From Chamaea fasciata (taxonomy: Eukaryota > Chordata > Aves > Passeriformes > Sylviidae), in NCBI GenBank assembly GCA_029207755.1, contig JARCOQ010000005.1, positions 52,169,563-52,233,562 of the forward strand: a stretch of 64,000 nt of DNA, given 5' to 3'. A program made the translations under genes and the position numbers. The notes under the pieces are model-generated. The model was not told where the DNA came from. It worked only from the letters and a program-made list of their open reading frames with translations, and searched no databases. This document shows, one piece after another, positions 46,913 through 57,800 of the stretch (position 1 is the stretch's first letter; the number at the start of each line of letters is the position of its first letter).

Positions 46913-49516
46913 AAAACCATTAGAAAGCTAAATGTTGTTTATCCGCATTCAGAAGGATAGGATAAAGTTGAGGATTAATTTTAGCTAAGTAATATCCCAT
47001 GGCTAAGAGCTTGTGGATGTGCAGAAAACCAGGAAAGAGTGGGATAAGAGCACTGTGTTGCCAGGGAAGGGACAAAATTACTTCGTTTCTCTCCATTTGT
47101 AACTCCTGTAATTATCTCATAAGGAAAACAACATCCAGGATGTCTGAGTCAATGACAGCTATGTTCAACCACAGCTTTCTCAGATCAGCTTTGTCACATA
47201 ACATGTTTATCAGACATATTTTATCCTATTCTTCCCCATATGTCTGGTGACAAAAAAGGTCACCAATGTGCAAGTTCAATGCAGCTCTAGTGACATCAAT
47301 TGGATCAGGGACTTCATTCACAAACAAGCAGGACATTGGTGGGTACAAATATTAATGTGCTGGAGATTTGAGAACTGACTCTCAGGTAGTTATTACACAG
47401 TTAAGTACCACTTCATAAGCCCTCCTGCTCCCCATAACCCCACTCGACAGTACCAGCCCCAGGACTGGAGACTGAGTATCCAAACAGCACTGAAAGGTAT
47501 CCCTGCAGAGCCCTTGGCACAGAGATTGTCCAGGGGAGCAAAGTATGACCACACATTTCCTAGGACAGGGACGAAGCTGCGACAGCACCTTCACAGCTTC
47601 AAAATGAGAACAGCCTGCAGGTGTTGTCTGGTGGGCAACACCAAATTGTCCGTGGGGGTCTAAGAATTAACTTCCTCAGCTTTGTTTCTTAAGCCTTCAA
47701 GTTCAACCATGCCTTATGAACAGCAAGACTTTTGCCTTGCTTTCAACACTAGAACTTCCAGATGGTACCATCTGGATTTTATCACAGCACTGCACCTTGC
47801 CACCAGGGATCCTACAGCTCTTCAGACCTCACCCCTGGGCCAAGTGTCTCACTCAGGAAGGCCCCCTCAGCACTCAGGAAGGCCCTCTCAGAGCATTTCT
47901 GTGCTGAGCAGCAGGATTTTTTTTTTTTTTTTAGCATCTATCTAGTGAAACTGGAGAAAACCTTTTTCTTTCAGGATTATACAGCAATTCTGTGTGAGGC
48001 AGCATTAGTCTGTTGCCCAATGTCACAGCAACAAATGGCAGCGTCTCTCCTGGGGTCCACAGCCAAACTTAATCTATTTTGTCCCTCCCCTAACCATTCC
48101 CAAGCACTGCGGGTTTGTAATTTATCATTTTTTCCTTCCTTTAGGTGTCCCAATAGAAAGTTGCTTTTCTTTCCTCATAGGGCTGTCTCTTCACAGCAGC
48201 CCCAATCTTTTTGTAAATTCTGTTTACTGCAGGGAGCAGATACTCCATTCTCTTTCCTTTCCCCTGTTTTGGCTCTCCAGAGGGTGACAGCTCCTGCACC
48301 TTATTTTGGCCACTAGACAAGTAGGTAAACTTTCCTGCAGAAATATCTTTTCTCAGGTGAAAGCAAATACTCTTATACTTGAATGTGCTGAATGTACTTA
48401 ATTTCTTTTTAAAGATACACTTTAGCATAACCTTTGTAGAAGAAAGAGAAAGAGATCAGTAAATAAAATTAATAAACCATAAAGGCATCTTTTCCAGAGT
48501 CAAAGGGATGAAGGGGAAAGGGTACCAAAGAGGTCACGGGGTTATTTGTGCACTTCTAAAACGTTCCAGAAACAGGCACCAAAATTAGGGAACACTGTAT
48601 TGTAGGATGCACAGGCCAGGAACATTGCTCAAAGGCTCAGCCCATGGCACCATAAGAGTATATTGAAATTTTAATACCTTAGAATAAAGAAAGGTAAAGC
48701 AAGAAAGCTCTCGTACATTCCAGTTGCTGGGAAAACAGCACACATTAAATATGCTCCAAGAAAACACAGAACATAACTGTTAGAAGGTAAAAAACCCAGA
48801 GTTTTCTTCTCAAATAAGACTTTTTAGCCCACTGGAGGACATCAGCATCATAAAACTAATTATTGTTGTGGGGATAGCAGTGTAATGCAATTAGCATTAA
48901 TTTGGAAATGACTCAGCATGACCATGCATAAAGGATAAATGAATCACTCCTACAGAGTCTCAGCCAGTAGGTAGTCCAGTCACAAGTGTGAGAAGCAGGG
49001 CAGTATGGCTAACACTGAGAGACAAATTTAAGCTGTTTTTGAAGCTACCTGACAAAGTCAGGGCAGTCCGATGAGGCAAAAGCATTTAGGAATGGACAAT
49101 CAAATCGACTGAACCTGACAGAAGATCACTTGGATGAAATTACTTTGTACACAGGGGCTGAAATTAGAAAGCAGGGAGCAAAGCCATGCAGGCAGAGGTG
49201 CTCTCAAGGACTGGGATTCAGTCAAGCACAGGCAGAAAAATCAGCTCTCTCAATGAAAAGGTACTGGCTCTGATCAGGAAAAAAATGGGTCCACCATTTA
49301 CCTAAGGAAGAGGACCAGTGTGAGGGTAAAGCATGACTCTCAGGGTCATATTTTACCATTTTTACACAATTATTTTGAATCTGATGGACAAGTCTTCAGA
49401 GCAAGGACCAGACCCTTCCAACACCTACCTAAAGGAAGAAAAGTGGATTTTGAAGTTGCGTAATAGACCCTTTCCCCATGTAACTTGTGTAAAGCTTACT
49501 GCAAGGATACCAGCAA
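46913..49516. other. Noncoding stretch
   Basis: A 21-bp tandem duplication (ACTCAGGAAGGCCCCCTCAG unit) lies at 47851-47892, and a T16 run at 47917-47932. The segment at 48836-48965 resembles a conserved noncoding element. No gene recognised. Confidence 0.45.
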
Positions 49517-50676
49517 ACCTGGTTTCCTTCTACAACCTGGTTGATCTAGGAAAGCCAGGAGATGTAACATTTTTGGACCTCAGCAAAGCTTTCAATACTG
49601 CTTCTCCCAGGATCCTTCTGGACAAACTGTCCAGCCACACCTGGATAAACACATCCTGTGATGGGTGAGCAAATGGCTCAGGGGTCAGGCACAAAGGGTG
49701 ACAGTGACAGTGGTGACAGTGACTGGCAATGGTGACTGGTGAGGTCCCATAGGGCTCCATCCTCTGCCCTGTGCTGTTCAACACCCTCATTAATGATCTG
49801 AAGGAACATTCAGTAATTTGGCCAATGACACTAAAATGGGAGGAGCTGTTGACTCCCTCGAGGACAGAGAGGCCCTGCAGAGAGCCCTGGACAGATGACA
49901 GGGCTGGGCAGTCCCCAGCCTGTGGGGTTCCACAGGGGGAAGTGCCAGATTCTGCCCGTGGTTTGGGGCACCCTGGCTGTACAGACAGACTGGGGAATGA
50001 GAGGCTGCAGAGCAGCTGCAGGAAGGGACCTGGGGGTTCTAGGCTGTGTCCAGCTGGACATGAGCCAGCAGTGACCTGGAGCCAGGAGGGACATCCCTGT
50101 CCTGGGGGCACCAGGCCCAGCATGGCCAGCCAGGCCAGGGAGGGACTGTCCTGCTCTGCTCTGGCTGGGGCAGCCTCACCTCAAGTGCCAGGGCAGTTTT
50201 GGGTGCCACAGCACAAAAAACATAAAAAGCACATTAAGCTGTTGGCAAATGTCCAAAGGAGGGCAGGAGGGTGGGGAAGGGTCTGTAGGGCAGCCTTATG
50301 AGGAGTCACTGAGGGCACATGTCTGTTCAACTGGAGAAAAAGAGATTGAGGCCACCTCACTGTGCTCTTCAACACCCCTGTGAAGGAAATCCTTGATCTC
50401 TTCACTCTCCTGACCAGGGTCAGAACCCAGGGAATGGCTGGAGCTGTGTCACAGGAAGTTCAGGCTGGATACCAGAAAAGGTTCTTCCCCCAGGGGGTGT
50501 TGGGGCACTGAACAGGCTCCCCAGGGAATGGTCACAGCCCCAAGGCTGCCAGAGCTCCAGAAGTGTTTGGACAACGCTCCCTCAGGGTGGGATTATTGGG
50601 GTGTCTGTGCAGGGCCAGGAGCTGGACTTGATGATCCTAGCAGGTGCCTTCCAACTCAGCATATTCTGTGATTCCA
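49517..50676 (+). mobile_element. CR1 LINE, 5'-truncated with decayed RT
   Basis: Plus-strand CR1 copy of about 1.16 kb. It opens inside the reverse transcriptase: LVSFYNLVDL, then DVTFLDLSKAFNTASPRILL, matching the CR1 motif around LDFSKAFDT. Further on, CPVLFNTLINDL and DTKMGGAVDSLEDREALQRA follow in other frames, so frameshifts separate the parts. The active-site box reads AND instead of ADD at 49821-49829. A TGACAG-type microsatellite interrupts it at 49697-49741. It ends with the CR1 octamer-like tail ATTCTGTGATTCC near 50674. It is non-functional. Confidence 0.92.
49697..49741. repeat. GTGACAG/GTGACTG short tandem repeat
   Basis: Imperfect units (GTGACAGTGACAGTGGTGACA, then GTGACTGGCAATGGTGACTGG in pieces) lie inside the CR1 copy, between its RT motifs. 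It probably expanded after insertion. Confidence 0.75.
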
Positions 50677-51009
50677 TTAAATTTGGCCCACGATATTGGA
50701 TGATGAACATTTTTCTCTTTTGCAGACATGTAAGGGACCTTGGAAATCTGTTTATGCTCACCCAAATTTTTTTCCCTTACATGTTCTGCGTTTGAATAAA
50801 TGACTCCCCTCAGTGACTATCTCACACAGTGTGTTCTCCGACAACACAGGCCAGCAAATGCTTTGACCCTGTCCAATAACAAAAACCAGGCAGGGGTGGA
50901 ACAGAACCCCTTGGATAATATAAAAATAGAGATGGATACAAATAAGGAACTGGCCTCCTTTGCCCAAGCAGAATTCAATCATGGAGTGGTTAAATTTAAC
51001 CATGGTCAA

Positions 51010-51103
51010 TTCACCTTGTTCCAACCCCCTGCCATGGACAGGGACACCTTCCACTATCCCAGGTTGCTCCAGGTCCTGTCCATCCTGGCTTTGAGCAGTT
51101 CCA
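51010..51103 (-). mobile_element. CR1 LINE fragment, ~95 bp
   Basis: The plus strand reads GTTCCAACCCCCTGCCATGG, then ACAGGGACACCTTCCACTAT and CCCAGGTTGCTCCAGG, the standard antisense CR1 3' section. The octamer tail is missing, so this is an eroded fragment. It lies about 330 bp beyond, and in opposite orientation to, the CR1 ending at 50676. Confidence 0.85.
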
Positions 51104-54100
51104 TAAAACGTGAACATTGTCCCATAAACCAAAGTTAACATAAAAATAGGACCGTAATCTTGATCGGGTCAGATTCTGGGACTCACTCTATTTGGCTCAG
51201 TTCAAGGTCAATATTAACGTATTTATCTTAAGAGCAGGGCCACTTTAAATTCACTTTAAATTCCTAATAACTAAAAAAACCTCAGATCTATTAGAAAGCA
51301 AAGATAAATTTAATCACCATTGTAAAACAAACAGCCAATTGTATTCTAGTTCTGACATCCTAAAAATATTAAGCCTTAAAATTTATTCTGGTTATATTAG
51401 GCTCTGCTAAACATTCTGTTGTGACACTTTTAGGAATTGGGATTGCCTAAGTATGGGAAATTCAGGGTTTTTTCCTTTGAAAAATGCAAGAAAAATCAGT
51501 CCTCAGAAAAAAAGCACATAGGGTTAATCTTTAATTGGAGGAGCCTGTGAGAAACCAGATGTTGAAATCAGGTGGATGCAAGAATAGATGATGTCAAACT
51601 GCTCACATTCAACAGACCCATATAAAGGCTTTCAGAAAGAGTCAGAATTTTTAAATCCTGGCTAGAGATCACCAAAGAAAAAAACCTTCTGGTGCAGGCA
51701 GCAGTGATAGGGAATTGTTTTGTCTGAGACAGAAAAATCACGATTCTGTCCTCATGTGGTAGTTAAGATCCCCTGGCAACCTTCTCAAAACAGGACTATC
51801 CAGCTTTCTGTTTTGCCTCTAATTTGACTATTTCCTCCCTCCACTGCCCCTTGGGAATCACTTTATATGATTTCAGTTTGGAAAGACACCTTTGCTCCCT
51901 GTCTTTATTTTCCTGTAGCATTGCAGTATATTGGCATGTATCACATCTCCTCGATTCCAGGTATTCAGGTGCCACACATATTCCTGGGCAAAATGCACTC
52001 AAAAAGCATCATGACAAGCAAGCATAACCAGATTCAGGCTCATTTTGGCAACAGAAAAAAAAAAAAAAGGATCCGTTTGTCACATTGCTTTGATGCTGAA
52101 AAGCACATTTTTCAAAGGGCATCTCTATTTATGCCTCCTAATTATAAGCACCATTATTGGGCACAAAAAAGACAGTTCAACAGCCAGCTAAATGGTCTGC
52201 ACACAGAGTTGCTGATAGATGCAGAGTTCACATGGGGAAAACAGATTCACCACACTCATGATGCCTCTTTGAAAATGTCAAGGTGCTGCCCTTAAGCTCT
52301 AGAGACAAAGCTGAGCCAGTGCACAACGTCAGCTCTGAAAATGTGCACGTGAGGACTTTTTGTTTTGACAACTCTGTTCACATCAACAATTCCCAACTTA
52401 AAACCACAAGTCCCAAAATGAGGAGAAGGTTTTAAAATGTAAGGCTTTCAGTTCAGAGCATCCTAATACATGAGTAAGGAGGTTCTCCTTCTCAGACATA
52501 GCCTTTCTTTGTAAAATTCAGTATAAAATGCTTGAAAAGCTTGAAAAACTGTAGTATCCTTACCCTATAGAGCATGATTTTCCCCATAATTATTTATCAT
52601 TCTACTTCTGAATTGTAAGGGATAGTTGCTTCATGAGAATTTATAGTATGCCATTGTCTTGCCCAAAGTTCTGGCAATTTATAACAGCAGAAAACGAAGC
52701 CATTCATAAAGGTAGGATTAGAAGAAAATCCCTCCAAGTTTAAGGCCTAGGAAATCATCCTTGCACAACAAAATATTAGAAGAGGGTAGTTCTGTTTCCT
52801 TGTCATCTCCTAAATTTCCCTGTCACCCTGCAAAATATTTCTACAACAGAATTACTGTGGTGAGTGAGCCAGCAGATATATGTGATGGAAATTAGATAGA
52901 ATCTGCTCCATCACAGAACCCTGACACCCTTTAGGTATATGAAGAATGCAGAACAGCACAGTCAGATGCAGTTAGTCTGCCTTTCCTGGAAGGAACTCGA
53001 TGCTGTCAGGTGGGAAAAACATTCTGAGTGCCAGTAAGGAGTCAGAAGGCAGGAATTCCGTGCCTCCCTCGTGGGGCTGGGAGCTATGCTTGGTGCTCAG
53101 CAGTGCCAGCGGGAGCAGCGCTCGGCCCACGCTGCAGCACGGCCTGGCACAACCCAGGCAGCCCCGGGTTTCTCACACAGGAGAAGTGCCAGCAGCAGTG
53201 GGCAAAGGTGTGGATGAAGGGTTGAAGTGTTTGAGTAAGTCTGGGAACTATGTAGTTACACAAAAGCAACGTGTCTGTCGATTTCGGTAGTAGTGCAAAG
53301 GACATTCGGCAATTGAAAAGCTGAAAGATTTACTGGGGGAAATAGTGCTGCCAGGAGATACCTCCTGCTAAGGAGAAAAAGTAAGAAAACAGGTGCTAGA
53401 AATACAAATGCCATTTGTTTAAAACCAAGAGTTCTGGGCACTATTTAGAATTAGCTGCACAGGTTCCTTCAGAGCAAATACCTAGCTTAACACATATATG
53501 TATATTCAGTCTCTAACAATTTCATAATGTTTTTTAACAGAAGCCTTTCTGTACTTCTTTCTTTTTGAAGAATAAGCTAGATAATGAGAGTATTGAAAAC
53601 CATTTCAAAGTTGAATGACATGAAACTCTAAGTGACCCCAGTAATAATCTATTGCCCCTCCATGAGAGGCATCATTGCACAGCTGCCTCGTGCTGATCCA
53701 CCTTTTGAATACCGCTGCCTGCCCAAAGCTCACTAAAAGGTCATTCTTGGTCTCTAAGGATGCAATTTAAAACTTAGCTCTGGACATAACCTTTCATCTT
53801 TAATGATGTGTTATAATCCCCCTACAAAATACTCATAATTTTTAAGACTTGTGGAGGTAATTGTGTTTATCCAAACCCTTAAGTCTGAAGTATTGAAGTG
53901 CTGGGGTTTAGATACCGGTGGCCAGGTCCCTGTGCAAGCACATTTATTTTAATTCAACATATTGACTTCTTTCCTCTCCACACATCTTCCCCTGTCATTT
54001 AGAGCTAAGAAAAGTAAAAGCTATATCTGCTGGACATCCTCCCCCTTCCAGCTTTATTTTTGTCTTCTTTCAGAAAAGGTCTCCTGTGAAGGACCACATC

Positions 54101-54855
54101 AAATTACTGTGGCAGAAAACAGCAGCTGCAGGCAAATTCAAAGAGTAGAAAGACTGTGAATTTGCCATACCAATTACATATATACTTGCACACTGAAAAT
54201 TAAGACATTCAGGATAGCCAGTTGCTATGAAAATGGATGAAACTCTTGGCTGCTATGATGGTGGTCAGCACCTCAGAAGAACAACAGTGCAAAAGAGCTA
54301 TGTGCAAAGGGATTGGATCCAGGATATCTCTCATGTGATGGAGCAAACCTGCACCCTCATGTAGTTGTCTCAGTATATCTGATGTCTTTCCTAAATACCA
54401 TATCTTAGACTTTCATTCTTTCAAATGGGAAAAAAAAAAAAGCATTTAACATTTCCCTCTAGTATTTCCCGAAAAGGGAAGCTAGAATAATGTACATGCT
54501 CAAAGGCTCAGATGAAGAATCAAGAGTTCCTCATACTGTTTCTTAAACATCCAACATTTTCCAGGTGTTCAGGGCTGGAAATCACATTTATTTCACTCCT
54601 TTCTACCTCATGTTCAGACAAGCTGCAGTTATCCAAAAACACACAGAACAGACCAGTTGGTTGGGGTTTTTTATATAAAGCAATAAATTACAGAAGGTTA
54701 TGTAGAGCAAGAAAAGAGTTTATTGCAGTCATATCCAGGAACCAAACCATAACCAGGAACCAAAATATCATGACATGAACAAATTGAAATAAGTTATAGG
54801 CATTTGTTACTATTTCTATAATGTTGTGCCATCACAGATGAAATTAAATAATGTC
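51104..54855. other. Stretch with a minus-strand open segment and a CpG patch
   Basis: A minus-strand open segment ends at a TAG (51796-51798) and could be an exon (see findings). A CpG-enriched patch lies at 53040-53240. Otherwise AT-rich; no mobile elements recognised. Confidence 0.4.
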
Positions 54856-54875
54856 GGGGGGGGGGGGGGGAGGGG
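54856..54875. repeat. Poly(G) tract, G15-A-G4
   Basis: Fifteen G, one A and four G. G-quadruplex-prone, and a likely weak point for sequence accuracy. Confidence 0.9.
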
Positions 54876-57800
54876 AAATAGCTTCTTCTAATCTCTCCTG
54901 TCAAATTATATCCAGGTTAAGAAAGGAATTAAAGGATCTCCTTTTTCATTTCCAGGAAAATGAAGGCAGCCAGATCACCCCACTCTAGGGGTAGGAAGTC
55001 AAGATGGGATTCTGGTCTAACACCCACATCCTTTGACAATTGATGCAGGGAAATCAGCGGTTGCTGTCTGGCGTGCCCTGGCAGAATTTTGGATGCCCAC
55101 AGAAGGCAGAGATGCATTTCCTGCAGAAGGGCAGCTCAAGGCTATGCGTACTTGGGGTCCCTAACTTAGCTGAGATCTCACCTGTGGAGGTTTCCAGGCT
55201 GTGGGCACAGGTTGTCAGCACCTGGCAGATATTTCCACAAACCCTGTGTTTGGAAAGTGAAGTCAAATCTGTTTGAAGAACCTGAATCCCGAGTATATGA
55301 TCAAAACATCATTCCCTTCACAGAGAATGGAGATTATGAAACCTAAACTTTTCCTCATGTTTTGGGTTTTTTTCCTCCAACCATTCCAGAACAGTTATTC
55401 ATATACAGGAGAATCACTCATTAGGATTTCCTTTGTCCACGATTTTTTTTTTTTTTTTAAACGGGCTCTTGTAAACAGCACTGTAAAAAGAAATCTAGGT
55501 CGCTAGATTTTGAGCACATAATTGCCAATCCTGACCATAACTATCATAGATCACTTCACTTCTGGCAAGGATATGACCACCCATACCTTCAAGCACATTT
55601 TCTCTTTTCTGAAAAACTTACCTGAAAATTTTGCAAGTATCACTTCAGAACTGAGGGCAGAAAAAAAAGGCCACCACTCAACTGCACCTCAAGGCACATG
55701 GTCTGCAGGATTTTCCACCTCTCTTTTTACCTTATTACACAAAACTTAATCACACTGAGTAGTTTCTTCTATATGCTCAACATTCACCACTGAAATTTTC
55801 ATTAGTTAAAATTCATTCTCATCAATAAAAACACAGATGGCTCCTAAAAGCAGCTTCTTCTGTACCAAGATGTTCTATCCATCTTTACCACACACTTTGC
55901 AGGCACTGAACAGAACACTTATAAAACCTGGGCTCCTGTGAGGAGCAATGGTGAAGTAAATGCTGTCATTTGATTACCATCAGGATTACAATGAGTTTGA
56001 CTCAAGGGTTGGCATCAGTGGGGCTTTCTGAGGTCTTCAACATGAAAGCAGCATCTCTAAAAGCTCTCAATAATTCCTGTAAATTAATTCACCCCATCTA
56101 CTCTGTCACTATTAATGAAGAATCATTTGCTCCCTTAGCCTCTCAAATAGGAAATTTTACTACATTTTGTGAAATATCTTTAAAAATTGTAGTTGTGATG
56201 CAACAGGTTTGCCAGTTAGCAAAAAACTCTCTACCACTGTCACTCCCTTTGCAAATGGCATTGGAGAAGGTGATGGTGGCAGGTTTCCTTCCCTGCCTGC
56301 TTGCGTGGACTGGCTGGTGCAGAAGGTGTCAAGTGAGGCATGAAATCTCAGTGACTTCCCTTTTCCTGGCCTTTTCTGAACATACTCTGCTTTTCTGGAG
56401 ATGTCCAGCAATAAGGCAAGCCCTCACTATACCAGCACTGTTGCACAGCACTAATGAAATATTTGGCCATTATTCTGACAGAACTAATGAGAATTAGAGT
56501 GGAAAACCCAGACTGAGTCATTCACAAGCTGATATATTTATAGAAATGAGATCTACCTATCTGGTCTGCTTCCACCAGCTGCTTTTGGTAAAGCTGGATC
56601 AGAAAGAAGATTGTCTTAGAGTGAGAAAAGATATGCAGAATAATTAATCCTCTTTCCCTTTACTTGTTTACAAAGTATGTTCACACAAAAAAAGCTCTCT
56701 CTCCCTTTTTCTTATGTTCATGCATGCTCTCATTTTTATTTCCCCATCTAAAACATTAATTTACTCAATAGTTTGTAGGTATAAAACATTAGACTAACAT
56801 CCATCAGATGTTATCAAAAAAGCTACTGCTCAGTCAAAAATATTTCTGCTAGTACTCAAATTAGTATCAGAGTGATAAATGTGTGTTAGTCTGAAATGGC
56901 TGGTCCTGCAAAGTATGAATGGCTAAAAGGTCACCATTTAAATTGCCTCTGTGCCTTGTAGCACACCAGCAATAGACAGGATGTCATCCACTCCCTGAGA
57001 GACAAAGTTTAATAAAATTTGAAGAGCGAAGGGCTGGACCTCAGAAGAGGTTTTCCTTTTCCATCAAAACGCAAATATTATTCATCTTTACAACAAAGAA
57101 CATTATCATGAAAACAGCCGTGCACATTCTAGTATTTAATTAGGGGCAAAAGTATTTTTTTCCTCATCACAAAGACAGGGATAGTGGAGAATTTAATTAC
57201 AATACTTATTGAAAATGTGTTAGCTTTACAATTCTCTCTCCTTCTGTCACAGTTCTCCATTAGCAATAACAAAACAGCTCACAGCCCAGGTACTCTGATT
57301 AGAACAGCAGCTTATGAATATAATATAAGCTGTTGAACATACTGCAAGGAGCAAAGCTTTCAAAAAAATCTCTCTTTGTCTGCATGACAAATTACCTCTC
57401 CCCACAATAGCACTGATACACTGAGTCCTGGGCTGCTGAATATATGTGGCACATAGGGCTTTGCTAGTTTGCTTCATGTCAGGTATTTCCACACACAGAC
57501 CCCTCACTCTCACCAGCCACTGCTGTAGTGCATCACATTCTGTCAGCTCTTTGCAGTTTGCAGTATATGACTGATCCTTTAAGCCACTGATTAATATTTC
57601 TCCTTTCAGAGACCTTTCAAAATGGCTGATTAGCATTTTTAGAAGAATTTTGGGAAACACTCCATTTCCTGATTATTTGATGCCATTTCCTCCCTCCCCC
57701 CCACAAGTCCCTTCTACAAACTCCAGAAACTGAAAGAATTAAAAAGGTGAGAAAAGAGTTTCCTATCTAGCAGGTCAGAATGTCATATTCATTTGATTTG

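Noticed and set aside
49530..50123. 197-codon minus-strand frame
   Set aside because: It is antisense to the GC-rich CR1 copy on the plus strand, so it is a shadow of the retrotransposon.
55970..56497. Longest repeat-free plus-strand open frame (175 codons)
   Set aside because: Initiator is not a convincing start, there is no domain, codon use is not distinctive, and no splice sites or polyadenylation context were found. It is compatible with chance in 64 kb.
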